64,000 nt of DNA from Mycolicibacterium iranicum. GTDB taxonomy: Bacteria; Actinomycetota; Actinomycetes; Mycobacteriales; Mycobacteriaceae. Numbering within the stretch: position 1 is the first letter of the stretch; each line of letters opens with the position of its first letter. Both the position numbers and the translations under genes were made by a program. Positions 28,425 to 39,431 of this stretch are shown here, piece after piece. Where the stretch lies: positions 62,001 to 126,000 of the forward strand of contig NZ_LWCS01000015.1 in assembly GCF_001650495.1 (NCBI RefSeq), written 5' to 3'. The notes beneath the pieces were generated by a model. The model did not search any database and had not been told where the DNA came from. It saw only the letters and a list, made by a program, of their open reading frames with translations.

Positions 28425-29017
28425 CCGAAGTATCGGTGCCGCCTCCTCCGCAGCCGGCCATCACGCCATCCGACCCGCTGGGCAATGTGCCCCAGCAGCG
28501 TTGGTACCGCTCCTTTCCGGTGATGCTCATCTTCGCGATGATCGCTGCGGTGGTCGTCGCCTCGGGGGTCATTGCACTTGTGCTCACCGGTGACGCGGCC
28601 GATGGGCCGCGCCGACTGGCGCCCGCGCAGCACGCAGAGTTGACGCAGTGGTGGGCGACGGCGTATCCGGAGGTGACCAAACTTGAGGAGGCGCTGGATA
28701 ATTCAGAGCACGCGCTCGAACGCCTGGACGCACCAGCACTGGCCGCAGCCTGTCAGCGAATGCACGATTCGGCGGCCGTCGACATCGCCGCACATCTGCC
28801 GTCGCCAGATCGAGAGTTGACCGCGGAACTGAACGCGGCGACGGAGGACGCGCATGACGCTTCCCACATGTGCATGGCGGTGATCGGGGGGACGACGAAT
28901 CAGTACGACGCCGAGTTCGTCGCCGACATCGAGCAGGCGAACCGGCATCTCAAGGCCGCCGTGGCGATCGTCAACCGCTATCTGACACAGGAGCCGCGCT
29001 GGTCGGCGCGCAAGTAG
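28421..29017 (+). CDS. Membrane-anchored protein of unknown function
   Basis: A 198-residue protein with a proline-rich N-terminus, one transmembrane helix (about residues 33-55, VMLIFAMIAAVVVASGVIAL) and an extracytoplasmic helical domain containing single Cys residues in AACQRMHD and SHMCMAVIGG. The two cysteines could form a disulphide outside the membrane. It starts inside the stop of the USP gene (ATGA). No family was recognised. Confidence 0.75.
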   Translation: MTEVSVPPPPQPAITPSDPLGNVPQQRWYRSFPVMLIFAMIAAVVVASGVIALVLTGDAADGPRRLAPAQHAELTQWWATAYPEVTKLEEALDNSEHALERLDAPALAAACQRMHDSAAVDIAAHLPSPDRELTAELNAATEDAHDASHMCMAVIGGTTNQYDAEFVADIEQANRHLKAAVAIVNRYLTQEPRWSARK

Positions 29018-29175
29018 GGGTGCATCTCAGCGCCGCGAGCGTGACCAGTACAGGGCACCGGATTCTTCCGATGGTGTTGCTGCGATATCTCGGAGCATGA
29101 AAAAGAAACCGGGGTGTCACGATCTAGCCCTCGGCGTATGTCTTTATGCCATCTCGGATGTGACGAAGGTCTCCA

Positions 29176-30456
29176 GTGAGTGTTTGGGACCCGAGCTACC
29201 GTCAGAAAATGGCACCACCTTCACTGCGCGATGCCTTTCGTCCGCTGATGAGAACGGGAGGCTTTTACGCCCGGTCGTGGCGGGACTACATCGCAGACGA
29301 TTCGCCCCAGTTGCCGGTCGCCCGGCCGACGGTCGCGCTGGCTGCGGAGGCGCTGCGTGACGAAGTCGTGCTGCTCGGTCTCCGGGCCCGTCGACCCGTG
29401 AGTGATTCCAAGGCCTTTGCACGCATTCATCACGAGGTCGTCGACGGCCTCGAGTTCTACGGACGGCGCGGATGGCTGAAGAATCCGCGAGGCTTTTTCG
29501 CGACTCCTCCGCCGCTCACCGACGTTGAGATCGCACCCGTGCACCGCCGCAACCATTCCTACGCTCGCCTGCGCTGGGACAGCGACTATCGGCCACACCG
29601 GGAGGAACCGGGCGCCAGCCGATGGGCGACGTACAGTTCTGTCGCCCACGGTTATGCACTCATGCTGCGCCACGATGAACCCCGCCCCTGGCTCGTGTGT
29701 ATCCACGGGACGGAAATGGGCAGAGCAGCAATAGATCTCGCACTTTTTCGAGCCTGGTACCTGCACGATACGCTTGGCCTCAATGTGGTGCTGCCGGTGC
29801 TACCCATGCACGGGCCCCGGAGCAAGGCGCTACCGAAAGGAGCTGTCTTTCCAGGCGAAGACGTTATCGACGATATCCACGCGACCGCCCAAGCTGTCTG
29901 GGACATCCGGGCGCTCATCGGCTGGATCCGCCGAGAACAGCCTGACGCCGCGATCGGCCTTTACGGGTTGTCGCTGGGAGGGTTCGTCGCCGCGCTGGTC
30001 GCCAGCCTCGAAGTCGACTTGACATGCGCGGTGCTGGGCGTGCCGGTGGCCGACCTCATCGAACTGCTGGCCCACCATTCCGGTCTCGACCCCGACGATC
30101 CTCGCCGCCGAACCATTCTGCTGGCGGGTCCGCTCGGCCGAATGATTTCACCGCTGTCAATGACGCCGCGTGTAGCAATCGCCGGCAGGTTCATCTATGC
30201 GGGTCTGGCAGATCAGGTTGTCCATCCGCGCGAACAGGTGACCCGACTCTGGGAACACTGGGGGCGGCCGAGTATCGAGTGGTACCGCGGCGGGCACGCC
30301 GGGTTCTTTCAGTCGCGTCCGGTGCACAGATTCGTCACCGACGCTCTCATGCAGTCGGGCTTGGTCGGAGATCGCGGCCGGTTGTCAGGCCCCGACGGGA
30401 CAGCACGTGATCGCGGCTCAGCCCTGCCGCGCGACGATCACCGGAATCTGGGCTGA
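29176..30456 (+). CDS. Alpha/beta hydrolase
   Basis: A 426-residue hydrolase. The core has VCIHGTEMGRAAID, the nucleophile elbow GLSLGGF and a late His in YRGGHAGFF, giving a probable Ser-Asp-His triad. The N-terminal 150 residues are a variable helical region. The substrate is unknown; membership of a lipase/esterase-like group is inferred. GTG 29176 has AAGG nine bases upstream. Its last 39 bp overlap the convergent USP gene. No DosR box was found in the 158 bp before it. Confidence 0.8.
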   Translation: MSVWDPSYRQKMAPPSLRDAFRPLMRTGGFYARSWRDYIADDSPQLPVARPTVALAAEALRDEVVLLGLRARRPVSDSKAFARIHHEVVDGLEFYGRRGWLKNPRGFFATPPPLTDVEIAPVHRRNHSYARLRWDSDYRPHREEPGASRWATYSSVAHGYALMLRHDEPRPWLVCIHGTEMGRAAIDLALFRAWYLHDTLGLNVVLPVLPMHGPRSKALPKGAVFPGEDVIDDIHATAQAVWDIRALIGWIRREQPDAAIGLYGLSLGGFVAALVASLEVDLTCAVLGVPVADLIELLAHHSGLDPDDPRRRTILLAGPLGRMISPLSMTPRVAIAGRFIYAGLADQVVHPREQVTRLWEHWGRPSIEWYRGGHAGFFQSRPVHRFVTDALMQSGLVGDRGRLSGPDGTARDRGSALPRDDHRNLG

Positions 30457-31311
30457 CTGAACGACCGCGGTGCTCACCGAACCCAGCAAGGCACCCGTTA
30501 CGCCGCCGCGGCCGTGGCTGCCCACCACGATCAACTGGGCGGCATCGGCCTGCTGCAACAACCGATTCGCCGGCCGATCGCACACCACCACCGGGTGCAC
30601 AGGAACGTCTGGGTACTGATCGCGGAAAGGGGCCAGGAAAGCGGCGAATTCCTTCTCCTCGTGTTCCTCCATGTCGCGCCAGTCGATGGGTGCCCAGCTG
30701 AAATCCGGCAAGCCGAGTGGGCCCATGTCGCTCCACGCGTGCACCGCGACCAGGCCCACGTCTCGACGCGCCGCCTCGTCGAAGGCGATGGCCGTCGCCA
30801 GGGCAGATTCTTCGGATCCGTCGATGCCGACGATCACAGGCGCCTTCGGGGAAGGTCGCTGCTCCCCGTGGATCACGGCGACCGGACAATGCGACCGGTG
30901 CACAACGGCCGAACTGATCGAGCCCACCAACGCGCGTCTGGCCGCGGTCTCGCCCAGGCAGCCGACGACGAGCATCTCCGCTTCTTTCGACATCGCTGCC
31001 AGAGTCGGCACCACCGGCCCATGGACGATCTGGGTGGCGACCGACGATGCGCGCGCAGGCGCGGCTTCCAGCGCCGCCGCGCACGCCCGCGCAGTGATGT
31101 GCTGGGCCCGCTCCTCTGCGCAGCGTGCGTACGCGACGGGTAGTTCGGGCCACGGCGTGCGCGGCATCACGATCGGGGGGACGACATGCACCAGTCGCAA
31201 TGCCCGGTTGCGTAACTCGGCATCGTGGGCCGCCCATCTGACAGCCGTCGCCGACGCGCACGAGCCGTCGATGCCGACCAGGATCTCTGCGTCTGATTCC
31301 ACAGTGGCCAC
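30418..31311 (-). CDS. Tandem universal stress protein
   Basis: A 297-residue protein with two USP domains (about 8-145 and 155-296). The second keeps the full ATP loop GSHGRGGVTGALLGSVS; in the first the loop reads GCLGETAARRALVGSIS, a departure from GSRG, so the first domain may not bind ATP. The start is ATG 31311. A DosR-like box lies about 80 bp upstream. Its 3' end overlaps the convergent hydrolase gene. Confidence 0.92.
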   Translation of the reverse strand: MATVESDAEILVGIDGSCASATAVRWAAHDAELRNRALRLVHVVPPIVMPRTPWPELPVAYARCAEERAQHITARACAAALEAAPARASSVATQIVHGPVVPTLAAMSKEAEMLVVGCLGETAARRALVGSISSAVVHRSHCPVAVIHGEQRPSPKAPVIVGIDGSEESALATAIAFDEAARRDVGLVAVHAWSDMGPLGLPDFSWAPIDWRDMEEHEEKEFAAFLAPFRDQYPDVPVHPVVVCDRPANRLLQQADAAQLIVVGSHGRGGVTGALLGSVSTAVVQSAQIPVIVARQG

Positions 31312-31385
31312 AGTCGTTCCCTCCTGGTCTTGCGGCAGCTTAAGGCCGCCTCACACCTGGGTTCTGGAGTCATTGGTCGTTGCGG

Positions 31386-31405
31386 GTAAGGCCTTTGGAC
31401 CCCCA
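31386..31405. promoter_or_regulatory. DosR-like box upstream of USP gene
   Basis: gtaaggcctttggaccccca; on the minus strand it reads GGGGTCCAAAGGCC. It lies 75-94 bp upstream of the minus-strand USP start at 31311. Confidence 0.55.
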
Positions 31406-31480
31406 CGGCCACGGTCGGCCCCCGATACTGTCGGGACATGCCGGTGGTGCGGTGGATCATCGTCGCGGGGGCGGCGATGA

Positions 31481-31669
31481 GCGCCCCTCGCTCTTGTGGG
31501 CTCATCCCTTTTGCCCGCAGGCGATTTCACCTACATCGCTCTCGCAGATCTGGTGCCAGAGACGGTGGAGTCCCCGGGCATGGGGGACAAATTTGTCTTG
31601 TTCGCAACGTTCGTCGCGGGATTGCTGATCCTTGATGCGATCACGTCGTGGGATGCGCTTGCGCGCTGA
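31481..31669 (+). pseudogene. C-terminal remnant resembling a ZIP-family metal transporter
   Basis: The frame after the stop at 31478 reads LLPAGDFTYIALADLVPETV and continues with a hydrophobic stretch VLFATFVAGLLILDAIT. The GDF.YIALADL.PE pattern is characteristic of the end of ZIP-type transporters. Preceding helices are absent or in another frame, and no start with a ribosome site is present. It is therefore a decayed fragment between two USP genes. The family call rests on one motif. Confidence 0.4.
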
Positions 31670-31672
31670 TGG

Positions 31673-32548
31673 TCATCTCGGACGTGTCACGATCACGGGA
31701 ACCCTCGCCGCCTGGACGACCGCGCTACTCACCGAGCCCAGCAGCATACTTGCGACAGCGCCGTAGCCGTGACTGCCGACGACAACCAGTTGCGCCGATC
31801 GCGCATGTTCGACAAGTTGGTAAGCCGGTCTGTCGGGGATCACGATGCGGTCGACCACCACATCGGGGTAACGCGTCTGCCAGGAGGACAGCTGCCGAGA
31901 CACCTCGTCGTCGACCTCGGATCGGATGTCATCCCAATCGAAACCGGGCATCTCGAACGCTCCCGGTGACCACCACGCATGCAGCGCGACAAGTTTGACG
32001 CGCCGCAGCGCGGCCTCCTCGAAGGCCAGTTTGACAGCCGGCTCGGCCTCGGGGGAGCCGTCAAAACCCAGCAGAACGGGCGCATCGGTATCAGGTGTCG
32101 GCTCTTCGTCATGAATGACCGCGACCGGGCAGTGGGCCCGGTGGACGAGCCCGGTGCTGACGCTGCCCAGGAGCGTACGTGCGAGCGCACCCTGTCCTCG
32201 GGAACCGACGACGACCATGCCCGCCGATTTGGAGGCCGCAACCAGCGCAGAAGTCGGTGTCGCAACAACGAATTCGGTGGTGATGGACAACGAGGATCCG
32301 GTGAGTTTGTCTGCGATCTGCTCGGCGTCGGCGAGGATCTCTCGACCGACCTCCGCCTGCCAATCCATGTAACCCGTCGGTATCGGAGCCACGGGCCACG
32401 CGGCGATGGGCAGAGACGCTGCATACAGGATTGCCAGAGGTACCTCGCGCATGGCCGCTTCGTTCGCGGCCCATTCGAGCGCCGGCTCAGAGGATGTCGA
32501 ATCATCGACGCCGACAACGATCCGGTCGAAATCTGTTTGAGCGGCCAT
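31673..32548 (-). CDS. Tandem universal stress protein
   Basis: A 291-residue protein with two USP domains (about 8-145 and 152-290), with ATP loops [17 protein letters not shown] and [17 protein letters not shown]. The start [17 protein letters not shown] is used; the longer open frame has no USP sequence. The divergent region to the large ATPase gene carries a DosR-like box about 80 bp upstream. It is the fourth tandem USP of the island. Confidence 0.92.
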   Translation of the reverse strand: MAAQTDFDRIVVGVDDSTSSEPALEWAANEAAMREVPLAILYAASLPIAAWPVAPIPTGYMDWQAEVGREILADAEQIADKLTGSSLSITTEFVVATPTSALVAASKSAGMVVVGSRGQGALARTLLGSVSTGLVHRAHCPVAVIHDEEPTPDTDAPVLLGFDGSPEAEPAVKLAFEEAALRRVKLVALHAWWSPGAFEMPGFDWDDIRSEVDDEVSRQLSSWQTRYPDVVVDRIVIPDRPAYQLVEHARSAQLVVVGSHGYGAVASMLLGSVSSAVVQAARVPVIVTRPR

Positions 32549-32623
32549 TGTGTCATCCCCATTCCGGCGTCGGTGCTCCGCGTGGCCTTGCGAAGTCAAC
32601 ACTAGGACAGTTCCCGCCTCCTC

Positions 32624-32643
32624 TGTAGAGACCTTCGGCCCTT
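32624..32643. promoter_or_regulatory. DosR-like box between USP and large ATPase
   Basis: tgtagagaccttcggccctt: GAGACCTTCGGCCCT. It lies 36 bp before the ATPase start (plus) and 76 bp before the USP start (minus), and may serve both. Confidence 0.55.
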
Positions 32644-32678
32644 CCGGGACCGGCGGTGTGCGCAGCAGAATTCCGGTC

Positions 32679-35600
32679 ATGCTGAAACAGCTCGTCGGCC
32701 TGCCTGTAATGCTTGCGGCTTCCGGCACCCGAGCAGCCGTGGGGACGACGAGGTCCGCCGTCACTGCAGTGGCCGGTGTGGCCCTCAGTGCCGAGCCGAT
32801 CTCTGACCTGACGGCAGTGGGGCGCGCTCTTGCCGGGGTTGCGCTGGAAGCGGTGGGCGGTCCTCGCGCTCGGCGAACCTCGTCGCAGGGGTCGCGGCGC
32901 TGGGTCGAGGTGCGCGGGCTCGAAGGTGCAGACGGCGAACAGATCGGCGACGCAGTGCTCAGCGCTGTCTGGGCGACACCGGGAGTTCACGATGCCGTCC
33001 TCATCACGCCCATTTCGCGGGTGTTGGTGACGGTCGGCAACGGCGGTCCGTCGGCCGCACGGCTGTCGGCTGTCGTCGCCGAGGCTGAGCGCAGGACAGG
33101 TGCGGCGGTATCGAAGTCGCCGGGTGTCAGCCTGCCCGGTGACGACGAGGTGCTCGCGGCACGGGTAGCGGCGGTCGGGGTGGCCGCAGCAGCTGTAGGG
33201 TTTGCGATGGCGGGCGGCGCCCTCGGGCTGCCCCGCCTCGCAACCGCGGTGTCGGTGCCTACCAACATCGTTGACCACGCGCCGGTTCTGCGCCGCCAGA
33301 TCGAAGAGCACGTGGGTGCCGACGGTGCCGACACGCTGATTGCGCTCGCCAATTCGGCCACCGCGGCGCTCACCGCATCACCGGCGTCGGCGGTGGCCGA
33401 GACACTGGCGCGGGCGGTTCTTGTCGCCGAGGCGTGGACTGCGCGACGCGCATGGCAGGATCGCGAACCCGAACTCGCGCAATACCCGACGTCGGGCGGT
33501 GCTTCGCGCACCCGCCGTCCCGATCTGGTTCGGAGTGCAGCGCCGGCCGACCGTTACGCGAACCGCGCCGCGGCCGTCGGGCTCGGGGCCGCCGCTGCGC
33601 TCGGCGCAGCGACGGGCAATGTGGATCTTGCCGCGCAGGCCGCGCTGATCGCCGTCCCGAAACCTCTGCGTGCCATGCGAGAAGCATTCGGTGCGGCCAT
33701 GACTCGGGGTCTGGATGCCCATCATGGATCGCTTGTGATGTCCTCCAGAACCCTCAGGCTTCTGGATCGGGTGGACGCGATCGTGATAGATCCGCGGGCT
33801 CTCTACACCCGCGGGGTCACAGTCAGCCGTATTCGTGGACTCGAGAATTCGCATCGGGCCTCGGCATGGGAGGCCGCGAGAACTGCTTTGGAGAGAGGCG
33901 AACTGGGGGTCGGCTGGCATCCACTTTCCGCTGTTTCTCCCGAAGAAGGTGTCGGCGAGGTACTCGTCAGCCCAGTTCGGGATCCGCACGCTTCCGCGCT
34001 TCTCGCCGAGGCGCGCAGAACCGACCTGCGTGTGGTCTCCATCGAGGATGACGGGCTTCATTCTCTGGCACAGGGTTTCGACCAACTACAGATGGCCCGA
34101 GGGCCGGTCGACGATGCAGTCGCTGACGCGGTGTCGGCACTGACTGCAGAGGGAGCGACTGTCGCACTGGTCACCACGCCCGAGATGAACGTCCCGCATT
34201 CTGCCCACGTCACGATCGGCCTGATGCGCGACGATGATTCGCCACCGTGGGGTGCCGATGTGTTCGTCACGGATCTCACCGGGGCTTGGCGCATACTGCG
34301 CGCGTTGCCTGCAGCTCGCCGGGCCAGCGACCAGGCGGTAAGACTGTCGGCTTCGGCATCGGCGCTCGGTGCGCTGATGCTGGTTCCCGGCGTGGTAGGA
34401 CGCGGGCCGGCGTCGGTGAGCATCGGCTCGCTAGCAAGTCTGTGGAGTGGTAATACCGCCGCCAACAGAGTTTTTCGCGATCCGGCCCCCCATCCGGAAC
34501 CGCGCCATGACTGGCACTGCCTGCCGGTGGGCGAAGTTCGCCGGTTGCTTCCCCGCCCGGTGGACGACATCCCTGTCGACGATATGGGCGGCGGCCCGGC
34601 CTCCGAGAACAGCACGAGGTGGGCGGCGGTGCGGGAGTTCGTTGCGGAGATGCGGCACGACCTGGACGACCCCATCACACCGCTGCTCATCACCGGCGCG
34701 GCCGCGAGCGCGCTCCTCGGGTCCGCAGTCGATGCGGTTCTCGTCGCTGGGGTGCTGCTGGCCAACGCCGCCGTGTCGGCAGAACAACAACTGCATGCCG
34801 AACATGTGCTGAACCGTCTATTGGCAGTGCAGGAGCCCGCCGCACGCAGGCGGATCGGCCCACTGGATGCCGGGAAACACGAAAGCGTAGCGGCCGATCG
34901 TCTTCGCCTGGGCGACATCATCGAGGTGCGTGGAGGTGAGGTGGTTCCGGCTGATGCGCGATTACTTGACGCAGCAGACGTCGAAGTGGACGAGTCGGCG
35001 CTGACCGGCGAGTCGCTCCCCGTATCCAAGAGTGTCGGCGCCACCCCGGGCGCCCCACTCGCCGAACGCCAGTGCATGCTCTTCGGCGGCAGCACAGTGC
35101 TCTCGGGCACAGCCCTGGCGGTGGTGACCGCCGTCGGGCCTGGCATGGAGATGCGGCGCGCCATGGCGATGGCGCCGCGAAAGTCCAGCGAGATCGGTCT
35201 GCACACCCAATTGCGACACATCACCAATCGCGCCCTGCCCGTCAGCGTCGTTGGTGGCGCACTGGTCGGCGTGCTCGGCGGACTCCGGGGTTTGCCGTTG
35301 AAGCACGCACTGGCCAGCGCGGTGTCGGTGATGGTGGCCGCGGTGCCCGAAGGGTTGCCTCTTGTCGCCACGCTCGCCCAGCAGGCGGCCGCAGGTAGGC
35401 TCAGCGACAAAGCTGTCCTGGTGCGAAACCCGCATTCCGTCGAAGCATTTGCCCGGCTCGATGTTGTCTGCTTCGACAAGACCGGCACGCTGAGCGAGAA
35501 CCATCTGCGCGTGAGATCGGTGCATCCGTTGTCCGGTCACAGCGATTCCGAGGTACTCACCGTGGCGGCGCGGACCACGTTCGCGCGAGCGGGGCACAGG

Positions 35601-37046
35601 GCTCAACACGCGACCGATCAGGCGATCCGAGAGGCTGTCGAGGGTGGCGGCAGTCATTCAAGCCAGGACGTTGACGACCGCGACGCGTTTCTTCCCTTCC
35701 AATCCGATCGTCCTTTCGCCGCAGCGCTGCTCGGCAAGGTCATCTCCGTCAAAGGTGCACCGGAGACCATTTCGGCGGCTGTCTTCGACGGCGGCGCCTT
35801 CGCGGGCCTGGTCACCGAAATGGGTCAGCAAGGCCTGCGGGTGCTCGCCGTCGCGCAGCGCCACCTCAGTGACGAGGAAGCGGCTGCCGCGGCGGCGGAT
35901 GCGTCGTACTTCGAGTCGCTGTGCCGAACTGCGCTGACCCCGGTCGGACTCATCGGTTTGGCCGACACTCCGCGGCCGGCGGCCCACGGCCTCCTCACGG
36001 AGCTTCAGCGCCGCCACATCGGGGTGCGGCTGATCACCGGTGATCACCCGGTCACGGCCAGAGCCGTCGCATCCGAACTCGGATTGATCGTCGGTGCCGA
36101 CGAGGTGATCACGGGAACAGATTGGGAGACAATGACTCCTGATCAACGAGAAGCTGCGGCCGCACATTGCCGGGTGTTCGCCCGGATGTCGCCAGAGCAC
36201 AAGATCGATGTGGTCCAGGCGCTCGAGAAGATGGGCCTCGTGACCGCGATGGTCGGTGACGGAGCCAACGACGCGGCAGCGATCCGCGCTGCGAGTATCG
36301 GAGTGGGGGTGGTGGCCCGCGGTAGCGACCCGGCGCGCACGGCGGCGGATGTCATGCTTCTCGATGGTCGCATCGAGGCGCTGCTGGATGCGATCGACGA
36401 GGGACATCAGCTGTGGCGTCGGGTTCATTCTGCGGTGTCGGTGCTCCTCGGCGGCAATGCCGGCGAGGTGGGTTTCGCTCTGATCACAACGTTGCTGACG
36501 GGAGACTCGGCGCTGAACACCCGGCAGATGTTGCTGGTGAATCTCCTCACGGATGCGTTCCCGGCAGCAGCACTGGCAGTCAGCGAGCAGAAGAACACCT
36601 CGCCGGGCCCGCACGATGAGGCGGCGCTCTGGAAAGACATCGGCATCAGGGGAGTGGCCACGGCCAGTGGTGCGACGCTGGCATGGCTGGTGGCCCGCCC
36701 CACCGGGACGCCGAGGCATGCATCGACGGTGGCGTTGGTCGGACTCGTCGGTGCGCAGCTGCTGCAGACGCTGCTGGACTCCAACAGCCCGGGCGTGGTC
36801 CTGACGTCTGTGGGCAGTCTCGCGGCCATGGGTGTCGTGATCAGCACCCCCGGCGTGAGTCAACTTTTCGGCTGCACGCCGTTGACGCCGATCGGGTGGG
36901 CACAGGGTCTGGTCGCGGCGTCGGCGGCCACCGCGGTCTCTCAATTCGCCCCGGGGCTTCTCGCCGCTGTCGCCGATCGCCTGAGGCCCGCGAGTTCAGT
37001 TGAGCAGCAGACTGACAGCGCCGAAGTAGAACAGGATCGACAGTAG
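32679..37046 (+). CDS. Large cation P-type ATPase with long N-terminal region (CtpH/CtpI-like)
   Basis: A 1455-residue membrane ATPase. The first 650 residues are an actinobacterial-specific region with alanine-rich hydrophobic segments and a possible HMA-like fold near 70-150. The P-type core follows: [17 protein letters not shown], Asp933 in [19 protein letters not shown] and [21 protein letters not shown]. tuberculosis CtpH and CtpI share this long architecture. The ion is unknown, perhaps calcium or magnesium. Its end overlaps the convergent MgtE-like gene by 51 bp. Confidence 0.85.
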   Translation: MLKQLVGLPVMLAASGTRAAVGTTRSAVTAVAGVALSAEPISDLTAVGRALAGVALEAVGGPRARRTSSQGSRRWVEVRGLEGADGEQIGDAVLSAVWATPGVHDAVLITPISRVLVTVGNGGPSAARLSAVVAEAERRTGAAVSKSPGVSLPGDDEVLAARVAAVGVAAAAVGFAMAGGALGLPRLATAVSVPTNIVDHAPVLRRQIEEHVGADGADTLIALANSATAALTASPASAVAETLARAVLVAEAWTARRAWQDREPELAQYPTSGGASRTRRPDLVRSAAPADRYANRAAAVGLGAAAALGAATGNVDLAAQAALIAVPKPLRAMREAFGAAMTRGLDAHHGSLVMSSRTLRLLDRVDAIVIDPRALYTRGVTVSRIRGLENSHRASAWEAARTALERGELGVGWHPLSAVSPEEGVGEVLVSPVRDPHASALLAEARRTDLRVVSIEDDGLHSLAQGFDQLQMARGPVDDAVADAVSALTAEGATVALVTTPEMNVPHSAHVTIGLMRDDDSPPWGADVFVTDLTGAWRILRALPAARRASDQAVRLSASASALGALMLVPGVVGRGPASVSIGSLASLWSGNTAANRVFRDPAPHPEPRHDWHCLPVGEVRRLLPRPVDDIPVDDMGGGPASENSTRWAAVREFVAEMRHDLDDPITPLLITGAAASALLGSAVDAVLVAGVLLANAAVSAEQQLHAEHVLNRLLAVQEPAARRRIGPLDAGKHESVAADRLRLGDIIEVRGGEVVPADARLLDAADVEVDESALTGESLPVSKSVGATPGAPLAERQCMLFGGSTVLSGTALAVVTAVGPGMEMRRAMAMAPRKSSEIGLHTQLRHITNRALPVSVVGGALVGVLGGLRGLPLKHALASAVSVMVAAVPEGLPLVATLAQQAAAGRLSDKAVLVRNPHSVEAFARLDVVCFDKTGTLSENHLRVRSVHPLSGHSDSEVLTVAARTTFARAGHRAQHATDQAIREAVEGGGSHSSQDVDDRDAFLPFQSDRPFAAALLGKVISVKGAPETISAAVFDGGAFAGLVTEMGQQGLRVLAVAQRHLSDEEAAAAAADASYFESLCRTALTPVGLIGLADTPRPAAHGLLTELQRRHIGVRLITGDHPVTARAVASELGLIVGADEVITGTDWETMTPDQREAAAAHCRVFARMSPEHKIDVVQALEKMGLVTAMVGDGANDAAAIRAASIGVGVVARGSDPARTAADVMLLDGRIEALLDAIDEGHQLWRRVHSAVSVLLGGNAGEVGFALITTLLTGDSALNTRQMLLVNLLTDAFPAAALAVSEQKNTSPGPHDEAALWKDIGIRGVATASGATLAWLVARPTGTPRHASTVALVGLVGAQLLQTLLDSNSPGVVLTSVGSLAAMGVVISTPGVSQLFGCTPLTPIGWAQGLVAASAATAVSQFAPGLLAAVADRLRPASSVEQQTDSAEVEQDRQ

Positions 37047-37997
37047 ATCCTGGAACACGGTCGCCAGCGGTCCGGAACCGAAAGCGGGATCCTTGCCGAG
37101 CCGATGGAGCAGCCAGGGCAGGCACAGTGCGACGAGGGTCGACACCGTGCTCGCACCCACGACGCTCAACGAAACTGCACTCGCCAGAGCGTAATTCGCC
37201 GTCATCGCGACCACGACAGGCCACATGATGGAGCCGAGTAGCAATCCCATCAACAGACCGGTCAGGCCTTCGCGCAGGGTGATCCGACGGATGCCTACTC
37301 CGACTGAAAGTCCCCGGATCGCCAACGTCTCGGTCTGGGTCCCCACCGCGTCGGCAAGATAGACGATGCCGGGAACGAAGTACGCGATGGCCAGATCAGC
37401 CTCGAGCACCTCAGTGAACGCCGTCATGATCACCGCAGAGGTCATGGCCCCGAGCAGACCGACGATCAGCCAGGGAAGTCTGTGCCACAATCGTTTCCGT
37501 ACAGACTCGACGCTGGTCGACCTCGCAGACTCGACATCGTGCAGGAACCCACCCAGTCGGGCCAGATCTTCGTCGTGTTCCTGCAGCAGGATGGTGAGCA
37601 GACACTGTGGAGAGATCAATCCCAGGAATGTTCGCTTCTCGTCGACGACGGCCAGATACGACTCGGCCCGCTGTACCGCCTGCCAAGCCGCGTGTTCCTG
37701 GTCGGTGCGGGGGGCGACCACCGGGGGCATCGGGTCCATGACATCTCGCAAGCGCTGCTCCTCGTCGGCCGCGAACATCGCCTCTATCGTGGCGATTCCG
37801 AGGATGCGCCGCTCGTCGTCGAGGACAGCTACCGCCGACGCGCTCTGGAAGCGTCTGCCGCGCATGGCGGCAAGCGCGTCGGTGACCAAGATGTCGGGTC
37901 TGAATGCAGGTACTTGAGTGGATGCATGGTGCAGTGCCTGGTCCGCTGGGCCGAGCAGACGGTGCGCAGTAGGGGTCAGCGCCTGCTCCGCCGTCAT
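36996..37997 (-). CDS. MgtE-like divalent cation transporter without N domain
   Basis: A 333-residue protein with a two-CBS region (about 30-165) and an MgtE-type membrane domain (about 175-333: PWLIVGLLGAMTSAVI, FVPGIVYLADAVGTQTETLAIRGL). The helical MgtE N domain of typical Mg2+ channels is missing, and the C-terminus is short. It would move Mg2+ or another divalent ion. Its start overlaps the stop of the WS/DGAT gene by 4 bp, so both are expressed together. Confidence 0.85.
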   Translation of the reverse strand: MTAEQALTPTAHRLLGPADQALHHASTQVPAFRPDILVTDALAAMRGRRFQSASAVAVLDDERRILGIATIEAMFAADEEQRLRDVMDPMPPVVAPRTDQEHAAWQAVQRAESYLAVVDEKRTFLGLISPQCLLTILLQEHDEDLARLGGFLHDVESARSTSVESVRKRLWHRLPWLIVGLLGAMTSAVIMTAFTEVLEADLAIAYFVPGIVYLADAVGTQTETLAIRGLSVGVGIRRITLREGLTGLLMGLLLGSIMWPVVVAMTANYALASAVSLSVVGASTVSTLVALCLPWLLHRLGKDPAFGSGPLATVFQDLLSILFYFGAVSLLLN

Positions 37998-39373
37998 CTG
38001 CCGACCTTGGCCGGACGGTACGGTCGTCGAGCGGCGGCGGCGAGGCCGGCCACCGCGTCCGCGATTCCGCTCGCAAGTTCATCGACGTCGGGGAATGCGT
38101 CGAAATCGCTGGTGATTCCGAAGATCAAGTCCTGTCCGTAGCTCAGAATGGCGACCGCGACTCGAAGTCTCAGCGCCACAGGCGGAATAGGGAGCATTCG
38201 CACAACGTCGCAGCCCATCATCTGCAGATGCCGTTGTGGTCCGGGCACGTTGGTTGCCAACGTGACCACGCCCCGCTGAGGCAACGCGGTCACGGTGCGG
38301 ATCAGACGGGCGGCCAGCGCGAACGGCAGCAAGTTGGTCGCGGCCATCGCGGCACTTGCGGCCTGTCGTTGCCCGCCGGCTTTGACCCGGTTGAGGCGTT
38401 GGTGCACCGCCTTCAACTGCTCCACTCGGTCGGGTTCGTCGACCGGCAGGTACGGGAGCATGACCGATACCCGGTTGTCGAGGCGGTCCATCGCGTCGTT
38501 GCCGCGAACCGAAACCGGCACAAGTGTGCGCAGCGAATCCCGCTCAGGATCTTCACCACGTCGTTGCAGCGCTGCTCGGAAACTGTCTGTAATAGCGGAT
38601 AGGGCAACATCATTGATGGTTACATCGAAGGCCTGGCACACTGACGCCACGTCGGCCAGAGGTACTTGGACGGCACAGTAGCGGCGCATCGTGGTAACGG
38701 GCCCGTTCAGCGACGAGGTGGCGCCTGCCTGAAGCAAGCTGCCGAGAATCTCGATCGTGCCGCCGATAGTCGTCGTGGCGGCCGACAACGCAGTCCATGC
38801 AGTGCGCGCCCACTGCAGAGGATTCAGTGTCGGCATCGAAAGAGAAAAGCCGGGACGTGTCTGCTCGTGTGCGGCTCGAATGGCGCTGACGTAGGTTTCC
38901 CCTTCGCCTGCGTCGCTGAGCCCTGTCAGCATGAGCATCGTGGCGATGCCGTCGGCGACGCAGTGGTGCACCTTCATCAAGATTGCCCACCGGTCTTCGG
39001 CGAGTCCTTCGATAATCCAGCACTGCCACAGAGGCCGTTCACGATCGAGTCTGGGCTCCATCGCTTCTGCGGTGAACCGGAACAGGGCCTCGTCGTCGCC
39101 GGGGTGGGGAAGGGCGGCACGGCGAATGTGGTGAGCCAGGTCCAATGCGGGATCGTCGACCCATTCCGGTGGGGACAGATCGAACGGCTGTCTGCGAACC
39201 ACCTGTCGCAAACGGGGGATCGCCAGAACACGTCGACCGATGGCCGCGACGATCTCGTCGTGATCCGGCGCTGGACCCTCTAGGACCGAAACCCCTCCGA
39301 CCGCCAGGCTGATGTGCCGGTCTGCGTCTTCTGCGTACAGAAATCCGGCGTCGAGGGTACTCAAACGTGCCAC
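37994..39373 (-). CDS. Wax ester synthase/diacylglycerol acyltransferase (triacylglycerol synthase)
   Basis: A 459-residue WS/DGAT enzyme that esterifies diacylglycerol (or fatty alcohol) with acyl-CoA, storing triacylglycerol. The catalytic HHCVADG is at 136-142; PLWQCWIIEGL before it and NVPGP near the end are also conserved. M. tuberculosis Tgs1 (Rv3130c) is strongly DosR-induced. This gene is divergent from dosR with a DosR-like box in between, which fits hypoxic lipid storage. Which of the many mycobacterial paralogues it matches is not certain. Confidence 0.9.
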   Translation of the reverse strand: MARLSTLDAGFLYAEDADRHISLAVGGVSVLEGPAPDHDEIVAAIGRRVLAIPRLRQVVRRQPFDLSPPEWVDDPALDLAHHIRRAALPHPGDDEALFRFTAEAMEPRLDRERPLWQCWIIEGLAEDRWAILMKVHHCVADGIATMLMLTGLSDAGEGETYVSAIRAAHEQTRPGFSLSMPTLNPLQWARTAWTALSAATTTIGGTIEILGSLLQAGATSSLNGPVTTMRRYCAVQVPLADVASVCQAFDVTINDVALSAITDSFRAALQRRGEDPERDSLRTLVPVSVRGNDAMDRLDNRVSVMLPYLPVDEPDRVEQLKAVHQRLNRVKAGGQRQAASAAMAATNLLPFALAARLIRTVTALPQRGVVTLATNVPGPQRHLQMMGCDVVRMLPIPPVALRLRVAVAILSYGQDLIFGITSDFDAFPDVDELASGIADAVAGLAAAARRPYRPAKVGR

Positions 39374-39431
39374 ACCGTGAACTATCTGCCGCGCGAACGC
39401 CTCTTCTGCAGAGTCCGAGGTCCTCCGCAGT

